NCBI GenBank assembly: GCA_956465555.1
Contig: OY101124.1
Location: 1,550,001-1,614,000 of the forward strand
Direction of reading: 5' to 3'
DNA: 64,000 nt
Source: Nitzschia sp. pyKryTriq1
Lineage: Eukaryota > Bacillariophyta > Bacillariophyceae > Bacillariales > Bacillariaceae
Below are positions 51,974 through 63,174 of the stretch, one piece after another. The notes beneath the pieces were generated by a model. It was not told the origin of the DNA. It did not search any database and worked only from the letters and a program-made list of their open reading frames with translations. Numbering within the stretch: the stretch's first letter is position 1; every line of letters starts with the position of its first letter. A program made the translations under genes and the position numbers.

Positions 51974-53796
51974 ATGATGATGATGAAGAACCTTCTTCTA
52001 TCGCCGCTGCTACCGCTTTGGTTGGCAATGATCTTTTCGGCACCACCAACAAGCCAGGCCTTTCAAAGTCCCGCCGTATCCTCGCGAGGAATTCTCTCGT
52101 CGTCTTCCACTTCTTCGACGGCCCGGCAGGTGATTCCTCCTGAATTGTCATCATCGATTTCCGAGGTGCATTCCCTCTTGAGTGAGGCTGGTGCTGTTCC
52201 TCATACCTGGTCCTACCTACTACTACTACCGGTAGGCGACACGACTGATGCTACTTCTTCTTTGACCCTGGCGGCGGCGGCGGCGGACGCGGTGGCAGAA
52301 GCAGCCGCCGAAAGTGATGGAGGCTGGTGGGCTTCGTATTTGAATATTTTCAAATCCGCACTAGTCTTGGTACACAGTACCATCGATGCTCCCTTGAGGA
52401 GTGCGGGATTTGAACAAACGTGGGGTGTCTCGATTGCCATCTTTACCGCCTGTAAGTACTACTACTAGTAGTGTACTGTAGACTGCTGGGATGATGTGCC
52501 GAATGTTGCTGTGTGCCCGAAAAGAAAAATGAATTGGATTGGATTGGATTGGATTCTCACAAAAATATTCATTCATTCATTCGTTTGTTCATTCATTCCT
52601 CCCTTCACTCATTGTCTATTTATTCGGTTACCATTATCATTTCTATTATCTGTCTACAGCCGTTCGTTCGTTACTGCTTCCCTTGTCCTTTCAACAATCC
52701 AAGTCGTCCGAATATGTCAAAGCCCTCAAGCCGTACATGACGGAAATCCGTGAAAAGTTCAAGGACAACAAGGATGCCCAAAACCGTGCCATTGGAAAAC
52801 TTTACGAGGATGCCAATCAAAATCCATTGGCCGGATGTCTCGTCAGTTTGGCACAACTACCCATCTTTTTGGGTCTCTACCGAGGTGTCCGACTTTTGGC
52901 CCAGGATGGCGTCTTGGACGAACCATTTTTGTGGATCCCATCCTTGGAAGGGCCCGTCACGGCCGAATCCGATTACCGAGGACTCGACTGGTTGCTACAA
53001 GGTTGGCAACATCTTCCCGATGGATCTTGGGTGCCATCTTTGGGGTGGGAAACGACCATTGCCTTTATGATCATGCCCGTCCTGCTCGTTTTGGGACAAT
53101 CCTTGTCGATGCGCATCTTGACACCACCCATCGATGATAGTATGGGACAAGAAGAACGAGAACAAATGGAAAAGTCACAAGTGATTTTGAAATTCTTGCC
53201 TCTTTTGATTGGATTCTTCTCCCTCCAAGTACCTGCCGGACTCACAATATACTGGTTTACGTCCAATTGGTTCACGTTGGCTCAAAGTTTGGGAGTGCGA
53301 GCCTATTACAAGGCCAATCCACCTCAAATCGAACTTCCAGACTATTGGGATGCCCTGGAAGATATGGACAGTATGTCTCCGGCTGAAAAGAGAAAGGCGG
53401 CCGAAGCTGGAATTTCGGTCGGACCCAAGTGGGAAGATTTGTTGGATGGTACGTTCCATACATTGTTATGCTTTCCTCGCCCCGCCAACGTTATAATTAA
53501 ATATGACGAGAAAAGAAAACTCACCCTTTTCCCTTCTTCTAATATCATCATCATCATCATCATCCTCTTTAGCGGCCAAATTCCATGTCATTGTGGAACG
53601 TCCACCGCTTCGTGAGAAAACTTCGGCATGGCAACGGGCGTCCACCTCTTCCGAAATCCCAGCCGAATTTCAAGCTTGGGTGGGAGCGTCGTCGTCGTCA
53701 TCATCATCATCATCATCATCATCACCAGCGCCTAATACTGCCAGCGCCAGCACAAAATTGGAACCAGCAGCAGCTGCATCAACAAGTAGTAGCTAA
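51974..53796 (+). CDS. ALB3: Alb3/YidC/Oxa1 membrane protein insertase, plastid
   Basis: Three exons (51974-52451, 52660-53448, 53573-53796) encode 496 residues. The protein inserts light-harvesting and other proteins into thylakoid membranes. I took the ATG at 51974, which starts a signal peptide ending TSQAFQSP, an ASAFAP-like plastid motif. Family blocks in order: the helix around EQTWGVSIAIFTA and VRSLLLPLSFQQ (joined across intron 1), YVKALKPYMTEIREKFKD, NQNPLAGCLVSLAQLPIFLG, LGWETTIAFMIMPVLLVLGQ, and KFLPLLIGFFSLQVPAGLTI before YWFTSNWFTL. Exon 3 adds AKFHVIVERPPLREKTSAWQ and a low-complexity Ser/Ala tail in the stromal region. Introns are 208 and 124 nt, both phase 1. Animal/fungal Oxa1 is excluded by the plastid presequence. 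Confidence 0.93.
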
Positions 53797-54863
53797 GCAA
53801 TCGAGAATTTACTAACAAGGGATGATCATGATCATGATCATGAGCACGAGTACATAATAATACATCATTAGAAAGGAAAAACTCTTTATGATTATAATAT
53901 TATAGTACTGGTACTCGTAGTAGTATCTACTTCAAAAGCTTCGCGGCGATCGTTTTGCTCTACTATGGATCATCGTTGCATGAATGCTGCCTCCTCTTCG
54001 AACGAATGCTACTACTAGTACTACGTATTAGTACTACTGTATAGTATACAAAGGACGGCGATGATCATACTCGACGAGAGCAGTACGAGTACTTCCTACT
54101 GTACTATCTCCTACTAGTACCTGTAGGTACTGCAACAATTGCTAGCAGGTGTCCAACAAATTCTACTCTCTACTACTAGTAGTAGAGACAGTCTCTCCTG
54201 GAGAGAGTAGCCAACAGCCGGTGAGTCTGAGAGCGAGAGGAGGAGCTACGCAGTAGCTATGTACAACATTCTTATTAGCGTAGACGAGAACAAACACGAC
54301 TACCAATACTTGTAGCTAATGCAATGCATGTTAGTGCTTATCACTGATGTAGAAGTAGTAGACCGTGCGTATCCTCACTATTTCTCATCTTTTACTTTTT
54401 ACGGAAGAAGAATCATGACCACGTACTAGCTATTATTATAGTTGTCAGCCACCACCAGCACCACCAGCACGATACTCATCATGCTTCACCGCTGCTACTC
54501 GGCCATGGCTGAAGAACGTCTTGCTTCTTGTTCCTTGTTCCTGCACTTCTTCATGCCGTCCTCGTTCTCCTCACCACTCCTCTCCTCCCTTGCTGTCGCC
54601 ATGTTTCTTCTTCCTTGTAGTATTTCCTTGATGATTCCGTCCTTACTTCCTTCGCCTCCTCGTTACCAGTACTATTTGTCGATGAGGAGTCGAGGTCCTC
54701 TCTCGACACGATGTTCCGAGACGCACGACCACCACTGGTTCTAGAAGGGGTACTAGACAACCACGTGGTTGAATCAACACCATTCAAGCTTCCTCATTCG
54801 ATGGTCGCCCTCTTTGCTCCTTGTTGTTCTTTCGTCGCTCCAAACAAGTACTAGTTGTTGCTG
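53797..54863. other. Intergenic between convergent genes
   Basis: Dense TACTAGTAG, GAGAGTAG and CATGATCATGATCATGA (53826-53842) words. Minus-strand frames near 54551-54787, just beyond the stop of the DUF6824 gene, have a Ser/Arg/Glu-rich composition that could be 3' untranslated sequence. No gene is supported. Confidence 0.45.
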
Positions 54864-56795
54864 CTATCCCCCCGGCCCAGAAGACGAAAGGGAGGACTCA
54901 TCCTCCTCGGCCGTGGGATTGTTGCTGCTTCTGATCCTGGCTGGTGATGTTGTGGCAGCAGCAGTATTGTTGTTGTTATTGTTGTTGTTCGTAGACGAGG
55001 ACATTGCTAGAGTTGGCAGAAGAATCCATGCCGCGGCTGCTGCCGCCGCTTGCTGATATTGTTGCTGCTGCTGTTGCTGTCGATGACGTTCTTGTTCTTG
55101 CAGCAAATGCTGCTGTAAAGCTGGAGATAATGAGCTCAGCGTTCCACTGATCGATGCTGCAAAAGCCGCATTCGATGCCAAAAGAGAAGAGAGATGTGCT
55201 GGCGACGAAGTTGATTGGGCTTGCTGGTGTCGTTGGTGTTGTTCCTGCTGAGAAGAAGACTGCGGAGGAGCAGTAGTAGGTGCTGGCGCAGGTACGTATA
55301 GCGTTGGTGGCTGGTGGTGCCGGTACTCCTGTGGGGCACCTCCCCCTTGTTGCTGCTGGTGCTGTGACTGTACATAGTACAAGGATCCATCTTGTAAAAG
55401 AAGCGCTAGTGGAGGACCTTGAGGTGGTTGCTGAGGCGGAGGGGCCGGAGGCGGTTGTTGACCCCCAGCCGCGGCCGCAAACAAAGCTGCTGCTAGATAC
55501 GGCCGTTGAGCCAGCTCGAGCATGATGTGCTGCTGTAGATGTTGAGAATCTTGTTGTGATAGTGCCGATGATCCACTTAACAAACTTGCCAGAAGCGCGG
55601 CCTCTTGGTTGTTTTGTGCTGGCGGCAGCTGCCGCTGATGTTGTTGGGACGAGGCATAGTAGGCACCACCATGATTAACGCCGGTGGGCAGCAGCCCAGA
55701 GGGAGGGTGGGCTCTGTAGATTAGGTTGGGTTGTTGAGCGAACGCCGCATGGAGTGGTGGGACTGCAATGGGTCTTGTTGGAGAAGCTGCGTGTCCACCC
55801 GGAGATAGTAGCGACGGATTAGTAGTATTCGCTGCTGGTTCTCCTGGATGCAGAAGGAGCCTTCTTGTTGTTGGGTCGTTGGCAAAAGAAGAACGACGAC
55901 TGCTCCTCCTCCCCGCATCCAGAAGATCCTGAAGTGAATTCCGCTCACGAGGAGATTGTGTTTCTTTCTGTTCATCCTGATACCGTTCTTCGTCATCAGC
56001 AGTCCTTGTGGTATTTGTACTTGCTGTAGCAAAGGTATGAACTGCCCCGCCAGAGGAGGATGTCGTCCTCCTTCTTTGTTCGTCCTCGTCTTCTCGTCCG
56101 TTGTTGTTAGTACCGCTGGTGCTAGTAGCAGTAGCAGTACCCCCGCCACTTGTTGAAGATTGACGACGACTTCCATCCGTTGTCACAACACCTGATCGTA
56201 TTCTTTGGTTATTGCGATGTAGAGCTGTTGCAGCAGTATCAAGGATACTGGAAGCCCCAGTACCCACCGCAACACTCGAAGCAGCTGCTAGTGCTCTACC
56301 ATTACCCCCCTCCCCCGCAGCTGGCGCCTCCACTGATACCGTCGTCTCATTTCCCCCTTCATCCGTTTCTATAATTCTCTTTTGGTGACGAAAGCTTTGC
56401 TTCGTCTTCTCAATTGCGATCGATAATGGAACTTCAATGAAGAACTCCTGCCCCTTGGCGACCTTGCGTTTCTTCTTCTCACGACGATCCCGTGTAGTCG
56501 CAGCAGCAGCATCAGCGCTGCTGCTGATCGCACTGTTTATCAGCGCCGTCGCCTCTGCCTTGTTAAGCTTCCGAACGAAGCGCCCCCCTCGCCGATTGAC
56601 GGCGTCGACTACTTTTCGAGCTAGCGTAGCCTTGCCTGTCGAAAACTCGCTGTGGCTGGACGCCTTCGCCACTTCACCGACCAACTGCCGGAAACGAATG
56701 TTACCCTCAAAATCGTTGGGTCCGGTGCCCCGTCCCAACAGAACGTCGTCATCTTGGAGCTGAGTGTAAATTCGTGGTTGGAATTCTTGTTCCAT
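54864..56795 (-). CDS. DUF6824-domain protein with Gln/Ser-rich tail
   Basis: 643 residues from the ATG at 56795 (MEQEFQPRIYTQLQDDDVLL). The frame runs 25 codons further up, but that part has no family likeness and I think it is leader. The N-terminal domain (about 15-105) opens DVLLGRGTGPNDFEGNIRFR and continues RKVVDAVNRRGGRFVRKL; its last helical part is FFIEVPLSIAIEKTKQSFRH. This is the DUF6824 pattern, a diatom-expanded domain whose role is not known and which may bind DNA. The rest is Gln, Ser, Pro and Ala repeats, typical of transcription-regulator tails. No signal peptide. Intronless. Confidence 0.85.
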   Translation of the reverse strand: MEQEFQPRIYTQLQDDDVLLGRGTGPNDFEGNIRFRQLVGEVAKASSHSEFSTGKATLARKVVDAVNRRGGRFVRKLNKAEATALINSAISSSADAAAATTRDRREKKKRKVAKGQEFFIEVPLSIAIEKTKQSFRHQKRIIETDEGGNETTVSVEAPAAGEGGNGRALAAASSVAVGTGASSILDTAATALHRNNQRIRSGVVTTDGSRRQSSTSGGGTATATSTSGTNNNGREDEDEQRRRTTSSSGGAVHTFATASTNTTRTADDEERYQDEQKETQSPRERNSLQDLLDAGRRSSRRSSFANDPTTRRLLLHPGEPAANTTNPSLLSPGGHAASPTRPIAVPPLHAAFAQQPNLIYRAHPPSGLLPTGVNHGGAYYASSQQHQRQLPPAQNNQEAALLASLLSGSSALSQQDSQHLQQHIMLELAQRPYLAAALFAAAAGGQQPPPAPPPQQPPQGPPLALLLQDGSLYYVQSQHQQQQGGGAPQEYRHHQPPTLYVPAPAPTTAPPQSSSQQEQHQRHQQAQSTSSPAHLSSLLASNAAFAASISGTLSSLSPALQQHLLQEQERHRQQQQQQQYQQAAAAAAAWILLPTLAMSSSTNNNNNNNNTAAATTSPARIRSSNNPTAEEDESSLSSSGPGG

Positions 56796-57431
56796 GGCTA
56801 ATGTCGTTGGCTTGTTAATGTCTTTGAATGAGTTTTGTGATTGATGATGATATAAATACGAATACCTCAATTTGTCGTTATGCTGCTCGCTGACCCTTCT
56901 TGTGCGTTATTTCGTTGTGCCCGCATGCTTCGTCCGATGGAACCAACGACAAGCGTCCCACCCCGTTATCAGTGTTTTCAGGCGACCAGTACGGGAAGTC
57001 AACGCAGGAACTCAACGCACTGCTATCATGGAATCAAAAGTGCTTCTATCTACATATGCTGCGTTCAAAAAATGGTAATGACGCACTCTTGACACGATTA
57101 TTTACTTAATTGATTTTCTTGCCACCAGATGACGTAAGTGTGAAATACGTTAAGTTTCAAGATGACGTAAGTCTAATTACATAACGAAGAGAAACAAGAG
57201 AATAAATAACGCGCGCGTAAAGCAATAAATACAATTTTTAGAAGCCATGCAAGCAGGTGTCATCGATCGATCGACCGATGACCGACCAACCCGAATGAGG
57301 TGGCCGGCCTTTTGCTTTTGTTGTCGTCGATTTTACAGTATGATTTTACGGGCGCGCTGGGCGGGGGTGATGCGATGCCTTCGCTTCGGCAGAAAAGGCA
57401 TCTGGCAACTTGGCGCATTATATAAATATTA

Positions 57432-57451
57432 CGGGCGGGCGGGCGGGCGGG
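57432..57451. repeat. (CGGG)n microsatellite
   Basis: Five tetranucleotide units in an otherwise AT-rich neighbourhood. Confidence 0.9.
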
Positions 57452-57982
57452 TAGCTCGGGCGAGCGAACTTTTGAACACGCCGCCTCGGCGTTCCGCGAT
57501 GTTCTTGTCCCCCTCGCGGTGCGGTGGTGTACAAGTACATACATGTACGATGATTCATTATTCCCAGGCACTCATCGTCGGGGAGAGGGTACAGGTCTAC
57601 CGGCACATGTTCAGTACGACAATACTCGTACCGGTAGGCTGTACGAGAGTACCGGTAGACGAGACGCGCTCCTCCTCTCTGCTCTGCTCTGCTCTACTAC
57701 AGTACATACGGTAGAGGCCTCATTGCTTCTCAGTACAGTTACAATACCATACAGCAATGATAATAATATGTTTTCCATGAGAACGTCTCGATAGTCTACT
57801 TCCCGCGTCAGGCGACCGCAACAACTATCATTGACAACAACCTCTTGTATGTCATGAGTGCTATGTTGGAGAAAGAGCAAGCGCAGGTGCAGGATTTCAT
57901 TGTCTATCGTCAGTATGTATGTGGAGAAAGAATACAAGGCTCTACTTGGATCCGCCGCCAGCGTCTCTGATGACGATGGAAC

Positions 57983-58263
57983 TGTTGAGTAAAAATGAAG
58001 GAGGCTGAACATACGAAGGTATGACAGCTGATATACGTATGTATGAAGTATGGTGGTGTTAGACATCATATGTCGGAACGATATTTTGTGTGTGACAGCC
58101 AACCATTACTAAATGATGTCCACACCACAGGAGTGTGTTGAGTAAAAATGAAGGAGGCTGAACATACGAAGGTATGACAGCTGATATACGTATGTATGAA
58201 GTATGGTGGTGTTAGACATCATATGTCGGAACGATATTTTGTGTGTGACAGCCAACCATTACT
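57983..58263. repeat. Exact 128-bp direct repeat with 25-bp spacer
   Basis: 57983-58110 and 58136-58263 are identical over 128 bp, starting TGTTGAGTAAAAATGAAGG and ending CAGCCAACCATTACT. The spacer is unique. No coding frame, tRNA box or terminal inverted repeat is apparent. Confidence 0.97.
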
Positions 58264-58686
58264 TGGAGATGAATTGAAAAGTGCGAACAATGAAACGTAT
58301 CGGATTGTCATTAAATTTTAATAATCCGATTTGCATGAAAATATCAGATCGCAATAGACTATCGTAGCAACCAAGTGGATATCTTTACAAGATTCCAGGT
58401 CTGATACACATATAGCTATTTGCTTCAACAGGAACGTCTACAGTAGTATGTAGTCAATAAATACTCCGGCAATCGTTCCCGATCAACAAGGAGACAACGA
58501 GATTCTTCTCTAGTAGGAGGAGAGCTCATGGAGATTCATCAGCTGGATTGTAAAGAACAAAAGAATTGCTCACTTCTCTAGTAGTAGTAGTAGTAGTAGT
58601 CGATGATAATACGTAGTACCCGGAGGAATACAATTATTCATACGTAGTATGTAGTAGTCTTAAACAATTTTACCTGGCTACACCAC

Positions 58687-59072
58687 ATCCCCTTCGTACA
58701 GTATAGTACTTGATATTACCGGACTCATGATTGGCAGCGGTACTGCTGGTTTTGTGTCATGCGTACTATTAGTTGAGGGGATATCATCGTGTGATGATGA
58801 TGAAGTGATTGGTGCTAGTACTATTGGGGGGACTGTTGTTGGAAGTCCTTTGGTACCTAGTACTTGTAGCTGATGAGTATGGTGGTGGTGGTGGCTGCTT
58901 GATCATTGCTGCCAACAAGTATGAAGGACGGTTTGTGGCTGAGACTGGTGGTGGAAGTTCTTTCCTTGGAATCTTGCTCGTCATGATTGGTGTTGTTGCT
59001 GATGGGACTGGACTGGTAGGAGTGGTTCGGCAGCTGCTGATGCGTAGTACTCGTATGTTGGAGTGATTATTG
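58687..59072 (-). pseudogene. Duplicated 3' end of the AlkB-SRA gene
   Basis: 58687-59127 repeats 59128-59573, the last coding segment of the AlkB-SRA gene. Shared pieces include ATCCCCTTCGTA, ATTACCGGACTCATGATTGG, CTTGCTCGTCATGATTGG and TTGGAGTGATTATTGCT. The copy encodes the same MTSKIPRKE, PPVSATNRPSYL and PPPYSSATST segments but shifts frame after them. The live gene reads through the first unit and stops at 59073, just inside the second, so this part is probably now 3' untranslated sequence. Confidence 0.85.
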
Positions 59073-62000
59073 CTACGTGGTATGATAGGGTGATTGTATC
59101 ACCCATTGCTTGTGAAATAAGTTACAAATCCCCTTCGTAGTAACACTTGATATTACCGGACTCATGATTGGCAGCGGTACTGCTGGTTTTGTGTCATGCG
59201 TACTATTAGTTGCGGGGATATCATCGTGTGATGACGATGAAGTGATTGGTGCCAGTGCTATTGGGGGGACTGTTGTTGGAAGTCCTTTGGTAGTACTTGT
59301 AGCTGATGAGTATGGTGGTGGTGGTGGTGGTGGCTGATTGATCATTGCTGCCAAGTATGAAGGACGGTTTGTGGCTGAGACTGGTGGACGTTCTTTTCTT
59401 GGAATCTTGCTCGTCATGATTGGTGTTGTTGTTGCTGGGACTGCTGGTAGGAGTGGTTCGGCAGCTGCTGATGCGTAGTACTCGTATGTTGGAGTGATTA
59501 TTGCTGCGTATGATGGGGCGATTTTATCATTCATGGCTGCTGGTTGTAGAATAAGTTCTTTTCTTGTCATCCCCTTGAACGCCACGAGGGTTTCGGCAGC
59601 TGCTAGTGCTACATCGGATGTAGAATCTTGCGGGGAATCGTCGGATAGAGGAGTGACTGAGACTGGTTTCGATGATTGTTCCTCCGAGGGTACCATGGGC
59701 ATGTTGCCAGCTTCCCGACAACGAGTCAAGTACTCGTCAGTGTCGGGAAGCATGCGTTCAAGTATGCACTCGTACGGCCCATTGGGGTCTCCGTTTCCGT
59801 CTTCGTCCTTTTCGGGCCGTGAAACCCGGACAATTTTGTAAAGACCGTCATATCGATAAACGGTCTCGGTCCGGAGCTGCAGATTGTTAATCGCACACCA
59901 GGGGCCCACATACTTTGACGAGCGAAAGACTCGGACATTATACCCCTTGCGCTGGCTCGTTACAAGCCCCTCCGCTCCTTTGCGTTTCTCGACTGCGTAG
60001 GTTAGCCACCGAAATGTATCATTGCCCTTTCCGTCCTCTCGAAGCCCAGACACAATGAGGGCGTCACAGCCCTCTTTCATATTGCCGCTTACGCCACGCT
60101 GTTGACCTTGGTGAGCGCGCGAATGGACCAACTGGGCGCGAGAGTAGACAGTGCCCTCATGAATGCCGGCGATCGGACCGAAACAATAGCTCAGTTTCTT
60201 CCTTGGATCCAAATTCAGGCACTCGCGGCCGGAATCCTTGCCGTAGGTTTCTTGGCTGCCTGTTCGGAATACAAGGGCTATTCGACGCGGGCTGTTTTCC
60301 TCTCCTCGCGGCGTGGTCGTCGCCAAAGGATCCGGACTGGTTTGTTTTAGTAGCTTGTTGTTCTTTGACAATGAGGAGGACGTTGATGACCTCCTGCTCG
60401 ACTTTCGGACCGGGGGCACTGGTGCCACCGAATGAGAATAGCTCAACTGCATTTTGCCTATACAGAAAGAAGTATGTATGTATGGATTCATTCGTAATCG
60501 TATGTATGTAGCAAAAATATACTAAGAGTGAGAAAGACCGGCGCACGTGGCCAAGAACAAAAATGGATTCAGCACCCACGAACAATAATGCAGCATGCAA
60601 TCCCTTGCTATACTGTACTGTAGTACGTAGTACGTACCATCCATGGAATATGCGTCGCCTATAATATTATAACAACAAAGCCATAGTAGTATGAGAAACA
60701 TCGTTTAGACACCAAGTAGTGGTAGTGTTTCTTGCAATCATGATATACCAAACAAGGAAGAGGGAAATGACTTGGATTTCGAGTGTAACAAGAAGAATGA
60801 ATATAATATTATATTACTCACCTGGCTGTAGATACAAAAAGATATCTTCATCACCGTCTTCAAATGCATCTGCCTTGCATTTTGTCAGATACGGCTGGAT
60901 TCGGACAGGTCTTGCATGTGATGACGGAGCATCTACGACGACCGCCATGATTAGCTCTTCGCCTTGATCGTCATCTTTTTTTATAAAAAATATAATGAGA
61001 AACCATAAAGGCGGGTGTGAGGTTGGTTGTCGTTCAATATCATGATGATGATGATGATGATGATACTAGGCGTATGTAGGTATATTGTTATTGCCAAAGA
61101 GGTATACATACTGGTATCATACATCATACATCATCATCATCATAGTACGACATACGTACCTGCGTGGGCGCCCATTTTGTCCTTGCCATCGCGGTAAAGG
61201 ACAGGATTGACCCCAATCGTCCATTTGTCCACACCACAGGTACGAGCAATGTCTTTTGAGAAAGCTTCGAGCTTGGGAAGCCGGGATAGAGGGCGAGACT
61301 TCATCCTACTCTGACCATACTTGTACCCCGGCTGGGGTTGATGGTCAAAGTCTTCGGACGCATCCTCGTGCAACAGGAAATGCAATCGCGGCTCGTAATT
61401 GATTCCATGGATCGGGTATTCCCGAAAGATCTCGGGACCCTGCGAGAGCAGTTCTTCTTTTAGCCCCGCGGCCTCTTCTTCCAAAAGGCAGTGGGGATAG
61501 ATTTTGATCTCTCCCCCCCGCTTCAACTGAATCACGTGCGGCTTTACCGCATGATGATAATGATGATGATGATGATTCTTCTCCGCCCTGGTATGAACCC
61601 GACGAGCTTCTTGTTGCAAAGGTATCTCATGGATGATTTTGCGATCGGTCCACTGACCTTTCGAGGCATCAAACGTTTGCATCGTTGCGATTGTTCGATA
61701 GGGGCGGGCGTCATCATTATCATGATGATGTTGATCACTATGACGATGATGATGAGGAGGAGGAAGATAGCAATAGTAATCGGAATTGCTGGTGCGATTT
61801 CGCCCTCCCCCCAGCGAGTACCTGTGGCGCTGATTTTTGGAATACTTTCTTCTTGGCGTTTTCCCCGTCGTCGTCGTCGTCGTCGTTGTTGTTGTTGTCG
61901 TCGTCTTTTGTTTCTTCAGAGCCGGCGCATCGTCGTCGTCGTCGTTGTTGGCGATTCCATCCCCTTCTTTTTTGGTTGAAGCGTTGACATTGGCGTTGAC

Positions 62001-62090
62001 GTTGGCATTGACATTGACTTTACTGTCATTGGCGCCGACGTTGACGTTGCCGTTGACGTTGACGTTGCCATTGGCAGGCAAGACTTCCAT
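59073..62090 (-). CDS. AlkB-type 2OG-Fe(II) dioxygenase fused to an SRA-YDG domain
   Basis: Four exons (62090-61160, 60974-60822, 60658-60638, 60457-59073), all junctions phase 1, encode 829 residues. Residues 1-170 are low complexity (Asn-Val, Thr, His runs) with a basic KTPRRKYSKNQRHR stretch. The AlkB fold follows: VIQLKRGGEIKIYPHCLLEE, NYEPRLHFLLHED, DKWTIGVNPVLYRDGKD, iron ligands His309 and Asp311 in GAHADDDQGE, the microexon GDAYSMD, distal His377 in MQLSYSHSV, and the 2-oxoglutarate motif R-x5-R (Arg427, Arg433) in RRIALVFR. The SRA domain covers about 458-610: FGPIAGIHEGTVYSRAQ, DALIVSGLRED, YNVRVFRSSK, YRYDGLYKIV. A Pro/Thr/Ser tail ends the protein. AlkB enzymes remove N-alkyl groups from nucleic acids and SRA domains flip and read methylated cytosine; a targeted DNA demethylase is inferred. 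Met at 62090 was chosen over longer upstream frames. Confidence 0.88.
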
Positions 62091-62598
62091 GATGTTGCTC
62101 TGGCGTTGATGACGATGCGATGATTGATTGAGAAAGAAATGAACAATGATATATATGATATGATGATGCCAGTTTTGTGTTCTCGGAATATGTGTGGAAA
62201 ATGGAAGAGATAGGGCTCTACTATCATATATCGCGTGTATTAGACGGTGCGCACAACCATACCGGTACCACGGTACTGGTAGTGTGATAGGCGTCGCCAA
62301 AGAAGTTTCGGATCACGCTTCTGAAGATACACGCAAAGTCACTCGCGGAAAGGCTGGCTCGTGCATGTCTTTAGCCAATCAAAAGAAAATAAATTTCGGG
62401 CACTATCAGAATGCGAATCATCATCTCCTTCTATCTGGCCGTTACAGTAGTTCTTCGCAAGTAAGATACGATATATATCGAGACTACTTTAGTACATGGT
62501 GCTCGCCCGTCGCGCGCTCTACGAGCTATCCATTCATACTAGAATCATCATCCCTTTGCTTCCGGCAGGAGGCTTAGCGGCTCTAGTAGTAGTAGTAG
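62091..62598. other. Upstream region of the AlkB-SRA gene
   Basis: The minus-strand frame stays open to 62300 but reads as leader sequence. ATATATGATATG near 62149-62161 could serve as a TATA-like element. No other gene is seen. Confidence 0.45.
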
Positions 62599-63174
62599 TG
62601 CCGTATCCCAAGCTTCGTGGCGGTACGCCGCCTACCACGGGGCAAGTCCCCGGGACCCTCAAAGATGCGAGCGGAACATCTAAAACAATGGTACGGAGAG
62701 GCTTTCCCGGACAGGGACGGACCACCACCAGATAGGACCCGCTGGGACCCACTGGTCACCCTCATACAACATGTGTTTCGGACGGGAGAAATCCCCCAAG
62801 CCTTGCCGTATGCGGTGTGTGTGCTCCTACCCAAGCCGGACGGTGGTGTGCGTGGACTTGGATTGTTGGAGGTAGTCTGGAAGGTAATTTCCACCACTAT
62901 CCTCACCATCCGCTTGAATGACACGATAGAGTGGCATGACAGCATCCACGGTTTTCGGGCCCACAGGGGAACGGGAACAGCCATCATCGAGGCCAAGCTG
63001 TTCCAACAACTGGCCAACGTACACCAAGTCCCAGTCTTCGAGATCTTCTTGGATCTCAAGAAGGCCTACGATGCCGTGGACCGCGGCCAGGTGTCGTGGG
63101 TGTTACCAACGGATTTGTGGCGTTTTCACGGTGCGGGCGCGTCGCCTTTCCAGAGCCGAACGATCGGAATGTGA
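62599..63174 (+). mobile_element. Non-LTR retrotransposon (LINE) reverse-transcriptase fragment
   Basis: An open frame carries the N-terminal half of a LINE-type reverse transcriptase: VRRLPRGKSPGPSKMRAEHL, HVFRTGEIPQAL, CVLLPKPDGGVRGLGLLEVV, HDSIHGFRAHRGTGTAIIEA and FLDLKKAYDAVDR, which holds the first catalytic Asp. Similarity stops right after AYDAVDRGQ. The rest (WVLPTDLWRFHGAGASP, stop at 63174) is unrelated, so the FADD-type active site, the thumb and any endonuclease are missing. It is a 5'- and 3'-truncated relic, though its frame is still open. Confidence 0.88.

Larger units (their letters stand above)
56796..58686. other. Intergenic with direct repeats, no gene
   Basis: Carries a CGGG microsatellite (57432-57451), the exact 128-bp direct repeat at 57983-58263, and AGT runs near 58580. 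Plus-strand frames around 57247-57714 look random. Confidence 0.5.

Noticed and set aside
57983-58263. CRISPR-like repeat-spacer-repeat
   Set aside because: Only two units, each 128 bp, in a eukaryotic nuclear context. It is a plain direct duplication.
60452-60491. Separate start codons for an independent SRA gene
   Set aside because: The Met at 60452 lies inside the AlkB strand that carries the distal iron ligand, the upstream residues are intron sequence, and a clean TATAG acceptor restores the fold. The fusion explains all of it.
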